Assembly (NCBI RefSeq): GCF_003600835.1
Contig: NZ_NQYC01000001.1
Coordinates: 868,001 to 932,000, forward strand
Origin: Bacillus sp. PK3_68
GTDB taxonomy: Bacteria > Bacillota > Bacilli > Bacillales > Domibacillaceae
Direction of reading: 5' to 3'
DNA: 64,000 nt
Shown here: positions 54,354 through 63,772 of the stretch, one piece after another
How positions within the stretch are numbered: position 1 is the first letter of the stretch
Layout of the letters: each line of letters starts with the position of its first letter
Translations under genes and position numbers: made by a program
The notes under the pieces: model-generated
Database searches by the model: none
What the model saw: only the letters and a program-made list of their open reading frames with translations
Told to the model about the DNA's origin: nothing

Positions 54354-54911
54354 ATGTTAAAGAAGCGCGATGTACATGACAGTCATGTACTATTTGACTT
54401 AATGACGCACCCGGAAGTCTTCCCTTTTGTGCGCCAAAAAGCCCACTCCTATGAGGAATTTGTGTTTGTTACAAAGCAAACAATTGAAGCAGAGGAGAGA
54501 GGAGAGTTAGTCTCCCGTACAATTACCGACGAATGGGGCAATCCGATCGGTACAATTAATTTATATGATATTCAGGATGGGTGTGGTTTTCTCGGCACAT
54601 GGCTCGGCAAACCATTTCACGGAAAAGGATACAATGCTCCGGCAAAGGAAGCCTTCTTTCACGAATTATTCTTTGAACTGGATATGGAAGCCATCTTTAT
54701 GCGGATTCGTAAAACAAATACCCGGTCACGCAAAGCAGCAGAAAAACTTCCTTACGCTATCCTCGCTAATGAAACTCGATCCGCGGTCTATTCCCGCATT
54801 AATGAACATGATGAAGTATTTGATCTGTTTGAAGTATCCAGGGATTTGTTTACTTTTTATACTCTGCGCCAGCAAAGCGAAGCGGCAGAAGAACAAGCGT
54901 TGGAAGCTTGA
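54354..54911 (+). CDS. GNAT acetyltransferase (RimJ/RimL-like)
   Basis: A 185-residue acetyltransferase. It starts MLKKRDVHDSHVLFDLMTHP. The acetyl-CoA loop is LGKPFHGKGYNAPAKEAFF near residue 92, with IFMRIRKTNTRSRKAAEKL after, as in RimL-like enzymes that modify ribosomal proteins or small molecules. ATG at 54354 is seven bases after GGAGGG; an earlier in-frame start would include the leader hairpins. A long structured leader with a tRNA-like fold precedes it. It is followed by a terminator at 54960. Confidence 0.85.
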   Translation: MLKKRDVHDSHVLFDLMTHPEVFPFVRQKAHSYEEFVFVTKQTIEAEERGELVSRTITDEWGNPIGTINLYDIQDGCGFLGTWLGKPFHGKGYNAPAKEAFFHELFFELDMEAIFMRIRKTNTRSRKAAEKLPYAILANETRSAVYSRINEHDEVFDLFEVSRDLFTFYTLRQQSEAAEEQALEA

Positions 54912-54959
54912 TCTGTGCTGTCCCCTATCTTTCTAACTATCAGCTCCATCTTCCCTTTC

Positions 54960-54987
54960 CCCCACCAGCGTCCGCTGGTGGGGTTTT
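54960..54987 (+). terminator. Terminator of the GNAT gene
   Basis: CCCCACCAGCG and CGCTGGTGGGG arms with a two-base loop, then TTTTC. Confidence 0.85.
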
Positions 54988-55069
54988 CATATGTGTCAGG
55001 CGGTACGATCACTTTTATGGTATAATTCTCTCATTCTATCTATAGTTGCCAAATGAAGGAGAACAAAAA

Positions 55070-56446
55070 ATGGAACAAACGTTTACCCTTAAACAAAGAA
55101 TCAAGAGGCTCATGTACATTTTAATTCCTATATTTATCACCCAATTAGGAATGTTCTCTATGAACTTCTTTGATATTATGATGTCCAGCCGCTACTCTGC
55201 TGATGACTTGGCTGGCGTAGCCATTGGCTCTTCCTTATGGGTGCCTGTATACACTGGATTAAGCGGCATTCTGCTCGCCATCACGCCAATTGTCGCCCAA
55301 CTGACCGGTGCTAAAAAGACCAAAGAAGTACCCTTCACAGTAATGCAAGGCATCTATGCCTCTGTTGTGCTGGCGGTCCTTGTTTTTGTGATTGGCAGCA
55401 TAGCCCTGGACCCTGTTTTAAACAGGATGAGCCTTGAAGGAACTGTAAGAGAAATAGCCAAGAATTATATCATTGCTTTATCATTCGGTCTTATCCCTGT
55501 TTTTGTTTATGCAGTCCTCCGTTGTTTCATCGATGCGCTTGGCATGACAAGAACCTCCATGATCATTACGCTGATGTCCTTGCCATTAAATGTACTTTTC
55601 AATTATGCTCTTATTTTTGGGAAGTGGGGATTGCCTGCTTTAGGAGGTGTTGGAGCCGGCTATGCATCAGCCATTACTTATTGGTTAATTATGATGATTG
55701 CTATCTTTATTATTCACCGGAAGCAGCCATTTAATCAGTTTCAAATTTTTCATTCTTTCCCTGCCATATCATTAACTAAATGGAAAGAAATTTTATTTAT
55801 GGGCGTGCCGATTGGGCTATCTATCTTTTTTGAAACAAGCATCTTTTCTGCTGTTACTTTGTTGATGAGCGAATATAGCACGACAGTAATTGCCGCTCAT
55901 CAAGTAGCGATCAATTTTGCCTCCCTTCTCTACATGCTTCCTCTCAGCATTTCTATGAGCCTAACGATTATTGTCGGCTATGAAGTTGGGGCTTCCAGAT
56001 TGAGAAACGCCAAAATCTTCAGTTGGCTTGGAGTAGGAACGGCCGTCTGCTTCTCGCTATTATGCATCCTTTTACTTATGTTATTCCGTGAGCAGATTGC
56101 GTCTTTCTACACCAAAGACGAAGAAGTACTGAGCCTAACGATCCACTTTTTGCTATTTGCGGCTCTGTTTCAGCTATCAGATGCCATTCAAGCTCCTGTT
56201 CAGGGAGCCCTCCGTGGCTATAAAGATGTAAATACCACCTTCGTTATGACAATGATCAGTTACTGGGTGATTGGTCTGCCGCTAGGATATTATCTTGCCA
56301 ATACGACCGAGCTTGAAGCATACGGCTACTGGATTGGTTTAATTTCCGGCTTGACGGCCGGCGCTTTAACACTCTCTACACGCCTGCTTATTATTCAGAG
56401 GAAGCACTCTCAAGCCGATAGCTCAATCAGTCATCTTCATGGCTGA
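55070..56446 (+). CDS. MATE-family multidrug exporter
   Basis: About 458 residues and twelve helices, MATE/NorM type. QLGMFSMNFFDIMMSSRYSADDLAGVAIGSS near residues 25-60 and the second-half counterpart from GVPIGLSIFFETSIFSAVTLL show the two-lobe repeat. These carriers expel cationic drugs by Na+ or H+ antiport. ATG at 55070 lies nine bases after AAGGAGAAC; the TTG frame start at 55046 is not supported. Confidence 0.93.
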   Translation: MEQTFTLKQRIKRLMYILIPIFITQLGMFSMNFFDIMMSSRYSADDLAGVAIGSSLWVPVYTGLSGILLAITPIVAQLTGAKKTKEVPFTVMQGIYASVVLAVLVFVIGSIALDPVLNRMSLEGTVREIAKNYIIALSFGLIPVFVYAVLRCFIDALGMTRTSMIITLMSLPLNVLFNYALIFGKWGLPALGGVGAGYASAITYWLIMMIAIFIIHRKQPFNQFQIFHSFPAISLTKWKEILFMGVPIGLSIFFETSIFSAVTLLMSEYSTTVIAAHQVAINFASLLYMLPLSISMSLTIIVGYEVGASRLRNAKIFSWLGVGTAVCFSLLCILLLMLFREQIASFYTKDEEVLSLTIHFLLFAALFQLSDAIQAPVQGALRGYKDVNTTFVMTMISYWVIGLPLGYYLANTTELEAYGYWIGLISGLTAGALTLSTRLLIIQRKHSQADSSISHLHG

Positions 56447-56481
56447 TTAAATAAAAAAAGCGTCTGTTTTGACTTTTCTAT

Positions 56482-56530
56482 AACGAAAAACCTCCGGCAA
56501 GAAACCTCTTCTTTCCGGAGGTTTTTCGTT
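56482..56530. terminator. Terminator of the MATE gene
   Basis: AACGAAAAACCTCCGG and CCGGAGGTTTTTCGTT, a perfect 16-base stem around a 17-base loop; works for either strand. Confidence 0.85.
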
Positions 56531-56720
56531 CGCTTGCGGCCCTAAGCTTCGCTAAAAAAGTTTATTACATCCTCTGCTCTCCACCTTCCTCATCTGCTGT
56601 AAAAATCCGTTTACTCATAGGCTTAACAGCACCTCAGCTGGAGAAGTTCTTTTGGCTAAGCTTTATTATAAACCATTTTAGACTGCATTCTTCCCTCACC
56701 ATTCTTCTTTAATTTAAACG

Positions 56721-56773
56721 AAAAAGCGCTCTTCCTAAACTGAATCATTTCAGCGGAAGAAGCGCTCTTTTTT
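56721..56773 (-). terminator. Terminator of the M28 peptidase gene
   Basis: AAAAGCGCTCTTCC and GGAAGAAGCGCTCTTTTTT arms; on the minus strand ends in TTTTTCG. The stretch 56531-56720 holds nothing else. Confidence 0.7.
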
Positions 56774-56793
56774 AAAAGTCATTCATTGTTTTA

Positions 56794-58196
56794 TTAGGCA
56801 CCTGGGGGACGGTTTTCAAAATCGTAATCGACAGGCCTAGGAGCAACCCGCGAGTGCTCCAGAGCTGGTGTATCGGGTCTGGCAATTTGGTAGACAGATG
56901 CTCCAATAATTTCAGCGGTTTCCTGCAGCTTATTTTTGTCAATTTTGTCAATTGTATCTGCCGGTGTATGATACCATGGCTCCAGCGGGGAATGAATAAA
57001 TAAGGCCGCTGGAATGCCAAGTTCATGGAATGGCTGATGGTCGCTGCGTCCCAATTGTCCGTATGGCACCGATTCTCCTAAAGCCGTTCTTGACCCTGCA
57101 GCTGAAGCAAGATCTGTCACTAAGTTTTTCTTGCCATCAATCGTATACATGATTAAACCGTTAGCTTTGTTGTCACCGCCGGCATCCTTGCTTCCGATCA
57201 TGTCCATTTGGAAATGCCCTACAATTCGGTCTGCTTCTTGATCACTTAAAGTACCTGCATAATGATAAGATCCTAACAATCCTTTTTCCTCCGCACCAAA
57301 TGTAACGAATCGTAATTCGGTATCAGTCGGCATATTGGCCATTACTCTGGCAAGCTCTAATACAGCCGATACGCCGGAGGCATCATCGTTGGCACCAGGA
57401 CCGCCTGGAACAGAATCATGATGTGCACCAATCATTACAACCTGTCCGGTATCCTTGTTTTTATGCGGCTTCATTTTAGCAATCACATTGTAAGAAGTTT
57501 TCTCCTCCATGCCAGAGCCTGCTACTTTAAGATATGCGGTTTTCGAGCCTGCTTTTAATTGTTCTGCCAACTCTAAGCCTTGTGCTCTGGTAATAGAAAC
57601 AACCGGAATATTCTGTCCATAATCCGTCTGACCAAATGCATTAGATGTGCCAGAATTGTTATAAAAGATTACCCCAACGGCTCCTTTTTCCAAAACATTT
57701 TGAATCTTTTCGACGAAAGCGATATCCCCGCGCTCAATGAGGGCAATTTTTCCTTTTACCGTATTCGGTACAGTGCCCGCTAGCGCTTTGCCCACATGAA
57801 TCATTTCGGCCGTTACCTCGTCACTGTAAGAACCCGAAACCACGTACGGCTTTAAATTTTGCCCGCCAACTTCTAGAATTCCGCTTGCATTATTTCTGAC
57901 TGCCTCATAGAATTTAAAAGGCTGCAATTCTGTCTCATAGCCATATTTTTCAAATTGGCTTTTTATGTAGTTTGCCCCTTTTAACTCTCCATCAGTACCC
58001 GCCGCCCGAGGCTGTTCCGACAATAAAGCGATCGTGTTATACATATTGTCAGCATTAATTTTTTTATAATCTTGTTGTCAAACGCTGAAGCAGCATTTGA
58101 ATTTGGTGCGTTTTTAGGAGCCTGGGCATAAGCTCCTTGAACACTTAGTGCTAATCCTGCTGTTAACAGAATAGACATCACTTTTTTCTTACTCAT
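56794..58196 (-). pseudogene. Secreted M28 aminopeptidase, frame broken by one base
   Basis: A secreted zinc aminopeptidase split near residue 45. The first frame starts at ATG 58194-58196 (AGGAGGGG upstream) with a signal peptide, MSKKKVMSILLTAGLALSVQ, and then leaves frame. One T is missing in the seven-T run at 58059-58065; with it the reading is FDNKIIKKINADNMYNTI and joins the second frame, about 467 residues in all. The M28 zinc site is IGAHHDSVPGGPGANDDASG near 240 (H and D), with EEKG and DMIG later. A PA-type insert domain precedes it. The shift may be a sequencing error. Confidence 0.88.
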
Positions 58197-58651
58197 TGAA
58201 CCCCTCCTATTTTGAAGATAGACATGCTTCCAGTAAATTATCAATGATTTTACTTAGTTAGTAAACAGTTACCATTCTACAAATAAACAGAAAAATTGTA
58301 ATTTTCAATTACTTTTCTCCTGTAAAAATAGATGCTGATTGATAAATAATGTTATAAAAGCAAGAAATCCTAAGAATAGACAGGTGCTTCTTCCTAGATA
58401 GATAAACCTAGATTGATTAATAAGGACCATCGCTTTCTACTCTTAACAAACTGTCTATACAAGAAAATTTTGTTTATAAAAAGTCTTGTGTTTCGTCTAC
58501 ACACACTTAAAATTTGTGAAAAAGCTCTTCTTTTATATTTTTTTAAAAAACATGAGCCGATCCAATCTATAGTATCAACTCACTTTTCCAGCACCATCCA
58601 TGCAAATATAACCAATGCTCCGCTCTTTATCCAGTTCAAAATTATACACAT
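58197..58651. other. intergenic, no gene recognised
   Basis: Very AT-rich spacer of about 455 bases. A plus-strand frame here is only a shadow and overlaps the LysE gene. Confidence 0.55.
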
Positions 58652-59263
58652 TCAGGAGACATCCGCTTTCACAAATAAAAGCCTAACCCCAAACCCTACC
58701 AACACTATCCCTGTGGTTTTCTCAATCCAATTCTGTACGGAAGGCGCTAATAACCACTCACGAATAAAGTGGAGACAAATAACATACACAATAAACCAAA
58801 TGATTGATAGCAGGGCATAGGTAGAGCCCATTAGTAACAGATCAAACGTTATACGATCAGCATTTGTTACAAACTGAGGCAGAAAAGTTAAAAAGAAAAC
58901 AGCTACTTTCGGATTTAGCAAATTTGAAAAAAGCCCTTCCTTAAAAGCTGATTTATGTTTTTTTATGAGCTGCTTTTCTTGTATGTGGGTGCTTTTTTTA
59001 GGTAAAAACGCGACAATCCCTAAGTAAATCAGATAAATAGCACCGACCCATTTAACGAGATTAAATGCTATGGCAGATTGCAGTAAAAGAGCAGACAATC
59101 CTAAAGTAGCAGCAAGTGTATGACCAAATGAACCAGCTGCAATACCAAATGCCATTTGGAAGCCAGCGTTTCTTCCCTCTGCTATGGTCCGTTTCGTAAT
59201 TAAAGCCGTATCAATCCCGGGGCTTATAACAACGAATAGTGTCATAATTATAAAAGCAATCAT
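58652..59263 (-). CDS. LysE-family exporter
   Basis: A 203-residue protein with about six helices, LysE/RhtB type. The family start FIIMTLFVVISPGIDTALITKRTI carries the conserved SPG-x-D, and NPKVAVFFLTFLPQF is near 115. ATG at 59261-59263 lies 6 bases after GGAGGGG. These proteins export amino acids or related small molecules. A decayed XRE-cupin regulator lies divergently next to it, a common gene pairing. Confidence 0.93.
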   Translation of the reverse strand: MIAFIIMTLFVVISPGIDTALITKRTIAEGRNAGFQMAFGIAAGSFGHTLAATLGLSALLLQSAIAFNLVKWVGAIYLIYLGIVAFLPKKSTHIQEKQLIKKHKSAFKEGLFSNLLNPKVAVFFLTFLPQFVTNADRITFDLLLMGSTYALLSIIWFIVYVICLHFIREWLLAPSVQNWIEKTTGIVLVGFGVRLLFVKADVS

Positions 59264-59369
59264 TGTTTCCCCTCCTATTTGTCCATCTTTACAAAGCATA
59301 TTTAATTTAATTTGATTTATTCAATGAACTTTATTATTTCATTCAATAGAATAAAACAAAAGGTGCTAC

Positions 59370-59935
59370 ATGAACCAATTATTTATTGGCCAAAAAGTCA
59401 GAGCGTCGTGAAAAAAGACGGTCTTTCATTAAGGAAGTTAAGGAAGTTAACAAAGCGCACAGAAAGTCCCCCTTCTATGTTAAGCCCAATTGAAAAAGCA
59501 ACGCTAATCCTTCTATTTAAACATTAAAATCATTGTCCAAAGTGCAAGACGTCCCTCTGTTTACATTTTAAATGGACGAAGTCAACACAAAAGAACTAAT
59601 TGCAAAGATAGGGAAGTAAAGGAAAATAATTATCGTTGGCCTTCACTACGAACTACTTTCTCCCGACTTTACAAGCCAGCTGGCTACTGCGATTGTTCGC
59701 TTATCACCAGAGAACAGCTCTTCAGAACAGTCGCTTACACATAAAGAGGAAGAAGTTGCCTATGTATTAGTGGGTCCCCTTCAATTAACATTGTCGGGAG
59801 ACGAATATGAATGGCAAACTGGAGATAGTGTGGAAGTTCCAGCTCATACAGAACACCAGTGGTTGAATCAAACAAATAAAGAAACCAGTATCTTGTTTTC
59901 TGTGACACCACCCTCTTTAAAAAAGCTGTCTTAGA
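59370..59935 (+). pseudogene. XRE-cupin regulator, decayed
   Basis: A helix-turn-helix plus cupin regulator with several lesions. It starts MNQLFIGQKVRA after AAGGTG, then shifts frame: KKDGLSLRKLRKLTKRTES is the HTH. Stops follow at positions corresponding to the linker (FTF-stop-MDE and GK-stop-RK). The C-terminal cupin is open to the end: VGLHYELLSPDF, SLTHKEEEVAYVLVGPLQLT, TGDSVEVPAHTEHQWLNQ. XRE-cupin proteins typically control adjacent LysE exporters. Here several separate lesions exist, unlike the single-base breaks elsewhere, so I read it as real decay. Confidence 0.75.
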
Positions 59936-59956
59936 AAATAAAAAATCAAACCACTA

Positions 59957-59998
59957 TAAAGAGCCTCTCCATATGGATTACAGAAAGGCTCTTCTCCT
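59957..59998 (+). terminator. Terminator of the XRE-cupin locus
   Basis: AAGAGCCT and AGGCTCTT arms after the stop at 59935, with a T/C-rich tail CTTCTCCTTT. Moderate. Confidence 0.5.
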
Positions 59999-60211
59999 TT
60001 GATCACAAGATTACAAGGCTGGTGATCGTTCTGTATTTTATTCAACCGATTATTTCCTTTATCGACCTCTATTCTGAAATAATAAGTTCTACTAAATCAT
60101 TTAATAAAGGATTCACTCACTGCCCTTGAAAGCAATTCAAAATAATTTTTTCTCTTTTTATGAAACCATACATGCACATGGCTTGTTCTAGTGACTTAAT
60201 GAGAGAGTCTC

Positions 60212-61003
60212 TTATACATGGCTATCATAATTTGCGTGATAAATTTTCCCGAGAACGTCTTGTCCGCCAGTAACCGGTATCATGCTGCCGGTAATAAAAT
60301 CGGCATCATCAGAGACGAGAAAAGAAACCACTCTGGCGAGATCTTCTCCTGTTCCTGGCCGGCCAACCGGAACAATAGAGCTGCTTTCACGCTTTGCGTT
60401 TGCAATTGTCTCTTCTTTCCAACGATCGGCAATATCGCCAGGACAAATCATATTAGCAGTGATTCCATTTTTTGCTTCTTCTATGGAGATTGTTCTTGTA
60501 AGAGATGCAAGGCCGGCTTTTGCCGCGGCAAAGGCTGAACGATAAATCCATCCTGGCGCCGTTTCCACCCGGTCATACCCGAATGTAATGACCCTTCCCC
60601 ACGTTTTGGCACGCATGTAGGGCATCGTTAGCTTTGTTAAATAAAAGACACTGTTTAAATTCCCATTGATCATGTATTGCCATTCGTCCCAATCGTATTC
60701 ATCCATCGTTTTTCGCAGAGAGACATAGGGGCCTGCATTATGTATCAAGATATCTATCCCGCCGAAAAATTCGACAGAGTGGCCAATCAATCGTTCACAG
60801 TCCTCTTTTTTTGAAATATCTCCCTGTACCGCGATAGCCTTAATATCAAACTTTTCTGATAAATTAACCGCCAATTTTTCTGCGGCTTCCTTGCTTGAAC
60901 GGTAATTAATGATTATATTGCATCCGCATTCAGCAAGAATAGTTGCTGTCCACTTGCCAATTCCTCTTGAACCGCCTGTAATCAGTGCCGTTTTCCTCCC
61001 CAT
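60212..61003 (-). CDS. Short-chain dehydrogenase/reductase
   Basis: About 263 residues. NAD(P) site ITGGSRGIGKWTA is at 8-20, HNAGPY near 90 and the active Tyr in YRSAFAAAKAGL near 155, where the Tyr-Lys spacing is non-standard (Y then K at +9). It resembles FabG-type 3-oxoacyl reductases. Start ATG 61001-61003 is six bases after GGAGAGG. Substrate unknown. Confidence 0.85.
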   Translation of the reverse strand: MGRKTALITGGSRGIGKWTATILAECGCNIIINYRSSKEAAEKLAVNLSEKFDIKAIAVQGDISKKEDCERLIGHSVEFFGGIDILIHNAGPYVSLRKTMDEYDWDEWQYMINGNLNSVFYLTKLTMPYMRAKTWGRVITFGYDRVETAPGWIYRSAFAAAKAGLASLTRTISIEEAKNGITANMICPGDIADRWKEETIANAKRESSSIVPVGRPGTGEDLARVVSFLVSDDADFITGSMIPVTGGQDVLGKIYHANYDSHV

Positions 61004-61074
61004 AACATCCTCTCCAAAAAAGTAATATATATAAATTATACTAATCATCCCCTTTGAAATATGCAAATATAACC

Positions 61075-61104
61075 ATAAAAAAAGCACCGTGATATCACGG
61101 TGCT
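61075..61104 (-). terminator. Terminator of the CAP-domain gene
   Basis: AGCACCGTGATATCACGGTGCT, a perfect 22-base hairpin, followed by TTTTTTT on the minus strand. Confidence 0.9.
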
Positions 61105-61113
61105 CCTGCTCAT

Positions 61114-61848
61114 TTATTTTCCAACAAACATTTGTGTCCAGATGTTTCCGTTCTCTACATAGCCAACACCAATATGCGTGTAATCCTTATTCAAAATATT
61201 CGCACGGTGGCCAGGGCTTTCCATCCAAGCTTTAACTACCTCTGCAGGTGTGCGTTGTCCTTTAGCAATATTTTCTCCTGCTGTGCGGTAAGTAATACCA
61301 AATTTCTTCATCATATCAAATGGAGAGCCGTATGTTGGACTAGTGTGTGAGAAATAATTTTTTGCCAGCATATCTTCTGATTTCTTTCTAGCTACTGAGC
61401 TTAACTCACTATCAGCTTTTAAAGGCTGCAATCCAGCTTTTTGGCGCTCATTATTTGTAAGATCAATTACTTGCTGTTCGAACGCACTTAATCCAGCTGT
61501 TGTTTGTGTTGGTTTTGTTTCTGGCTTTGTTGATGGCGCTGGTTTTGTTGTTGGTGCTGGTTTTGCTTCTGGCTTCGTTGTTGGTGCCGGCTTTGCTTCT
61601 GGTTTTGTTGACGGCACTTGTTGTGTCGGTTGTTGTGCTGTCAGGCCATAGTTTTTCAAAATCCATTGCAAACTGATATTTCCTTGAGCTAATTGTTGAT
61701 ATACTTCTTTAGGAACTACTACTTGTCCAGTCTGGCATTGAACTTTCACTGTTGGCTGTGAAACTTGTGCTGCTTCTGTTTTATTTACAAATGGAGAAGC
61801 AAACAATGTTAATGAGGCTGCCAATGAAACAACTACTTTTTTGTTCAT
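61114..61848 (-). CDS. Secreted CAP-domain protein (YkwD-like)
   Basis: A 244-residue exported protein. Residues 1-26 form a signal peptide (ending TEA-AQ). After a 60-residue domain (VVVPKEVYQQLAQGNISLQW) lies a TKPEAKPAPTT linker with about five Pro/Thr/Lys repeats (about residues 80-115), then the CAP domain: NNERQKAGLQPL, YFSHTSPTYGSPF, GENIAKG and ESPGHRANILNKDYTHIGVG with the usual His/Glu set. It is the YkwD type of Bacillus, whose role is unclear. It is followed by a perfect terminator. Confidence 0.92.
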   Translation of the reverse strand: MNKKVVVSLAASLTLFASPFVNKTEAAQVSQPTVKVQCQTGQVVVPKEVYQQLAQGNISLQWILKNYGLTAQQPTQQVPSTKPEAKPAPTTKPEAKPAPTTKPAPSTKPETKPTQTTAGLSAFEQQVIDLTNNERQKAGLQPLKADSELSSVARKKSEDMLAKNYFSHTSPTYGSPFDMMKKFGITYRTAGENIAKGQRTPAEVVKAWMESPGHRANILNKDYTHIGVGYVENGNIWTQMFVGK

Positions 61849-61930
61849 GTAAACTTCACTCCTACTTTTTCTTTTTTTGACAGTAAAATCGTAACATGAT
61901 TGTTTTGTAATAAGAGAGGCAATTCATAGC

Positions 61931-61971
61931 AAAAAAGCCAGCTCCTTTTAAAAAAAGAAAGCGGCTTCTTC
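61931..61971 (-). terminator. Hairpin upstream of the CAP-domain gene
   Basis: AAGAAGCCGCTTTCTT with AAGGAGCTGGCTTTTTT on the minus strand, imperfect, T-run after. It could end a transcript from 61975-62172, where a 65-codon frame is not otherwise supported. Confidence 0.45.
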
Positions 61972-62307
61972 TATTTATCTATTAGAAAGGCTCATCCCTG
62001 AAATACCAACGTTTGTCATTGTTTTCATCGAGAAGAATTTCTCGGAATGTTTTCCATGATGGAGGGTCCTTTTCATGAAATTGGCACGTTTTATTTTTTT
62101 AAAAAAGGGGGAAAAACAAACCTTTTTTTCAAAAAAGACATTCTCATGACAACTCCGACATTTCTTTTTCACAGAATAAAGACCACAGCAGTGATTATTT
62201 CCTTCCTCTGCTCTCCTGAAAATCTAGTAATTTTTTCTTTGTTTACAATATTTATAAATGATTTATTATTAGAGTAGATAAGTTTGTTAATTTGAGGGAT
62301 GCTAAAC

Positions 62308-63611
62308 ATGGAAAATTTCGAGAATGATTTACTGTTTTCTAATGCTTTTCATCATTCCGGCATAGGAATGGCTCTTGTGGGTCTTGATGGAAAATGGTTG
62401 AAGGTTAATCATGCGATGTGTAAATTAACAGGGTACGATGAGGAAGAATTACTCCAAATTACCTTTAAAGATATTACTCATCCGGATGATTTACAAATTG
62501 ATTTGACACATGTTAATGAACTGATTCGCGGAGAGAGCCGTTCTTACCAAATGGTGAAACGATATTTTCACAAGAACGGACAGGTTATTACGGTTTTATT
62601 AACTTCTTCTATCGTTTGTGATCAGGAGAATAAGCCGCTCTTCTTTATTTCTCAAATCCAAGATATTACCGAACAGAAAAAAGTGAGACTGAACTAAAGC
62701 TGTTTGCAAAAGTATTGGAAGCGACACAGCAGGGGGTTGCTATTACAGATGCAGACGAGAAAATTATCTATGTTAACGAAGGGTTTACCAAAATTACCGG
62801 CTACAGCTTTGACGAAGTGAAAGGTCGGAGCCCCAATATGCTCCAATCCGGGAAACACGAGAATCCCTTCTACCGTGAAATGTGGATGAATCTGCTGACA
62901 AACGGTTATTGGCAAGGTGAGATTTGCAACAAAGACAAATCCGGCCACACTTATACTGAATGGCTAAATATAAGCAACTTAACAGATGGGAAGGGAAAAA
63001 CCACCCACTATGTCGCTGTCTTCTCAGATATTTCCCCATTGAAGGAAGCAGAAAATCAATTAAAAGAGATGAACAAACAATTAAATCGTCTTTCTACTTT
63101 GGACGGTTTAACAGGCATCCCAAACCGCCGAGCATTTGATGATAGATTGTCATCTGAGCGAGAAAAAGCGCTCCAATGGAATAAGCCGCTGTCCATTATC
63201 TTGCTAGATATTGATTTCTTTAAATTATATAACGACACATATGGCCATTTAAGCGGGGATGACTGCTTAAAAAAAGCGGCTGCTGCCATGGAGCGAAAAG
63301 CTGTAGAGTTTTCTGGCTTTATAGCCCGATATGGAGGAGAAGAATTTGTCGTCATCCTTACAGATACGACACTTGAAGAAAGTGGCATAGCTGCAGAAGA
63401 AATCAGAAAAAGTGTGGAAAACTTGAAAATCCCACACCTTCGCTCGCAAATCAGTGAGTATGTGACTATTAGTGCAGGCCTGGCCACCCTTCTCCCGAAC
63501 AAACAAGGTTACACAGAGGAAGATTTAATTGATCTAGCCGATAGCGCCCTATATGAAGCAAAAAAAGCCGGTAGAAATCAATTAAAAATATCAACCACCA
63601 TCTCTACTTGA
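62308..63611 (+). pseudogene. PAS-PAS-GGDEF diguanylate cyclase, frame broken by one base
   Basis: A cyclic di-GMP synthase of about 435 residues. PAS 1 covers residues 1-125 (HHSGIGMALVGLDGKWLKVN); PAS 2 covers about 135-260 (GVAITDADEKIIYVNEGFTK). GGDEF covers about 265-430, with LDGLTGIPNRRAF, LDIDFFKLYND and an intact RYGGEEF active site. The six-A run at 62677-62682 lacks one A; with it the reading is EQKKSETELKLFAKVLEA and the two frames join. No RxxD inhibitory site is seen five residues before GGEEF. No signal or membrane segment. ATG at 62308 is nine bases after GAGGG. Confidence 0.88.
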
Positions 63612-63667
63612 TTGTATGAGCAGGTGAATACAACACGGCCTAAATAAAAATGAGCAATAAATCTTTA

Positions 63668-63708
63668 TAGCAAAAAAAGGACCTCTCGTATTGAAGTTCT
63701 TTTTTGCT
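63668..63708 (+). terminator. Terminator of the GGDEF gene
   Basis: GCAAAAAAAGGAC and GTTCTTTTTTGC arms around a 13-base loop, ending in a T-run. Confidence 0.75.
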
Positions 63709-63772
63709 TTTTCTCTTCTTAAGTGAATGAACTTTTTTATATTGTGAATTTAGCACTATATGTTTTAAGTTA

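Noticed and set aside
54179-54356. T-box riboswitch before the acetyltransferase gene
   Set aside because: The region has AGGGTGG, but lacks the T-box antiterminator core, specifier loop and stem I motifs; the cloverleaf is a tRNA mimic, not a tRNA binder.
61975-62172. A 65-codon minus-strand frame with two cysteines, followed by a hairpin
   Set aside because: The start is GTG with no ribosome binding site, and a plus-strand frame of similar length overlaps it. Kept out as a gene; only the hairpin is listed at low confidence.
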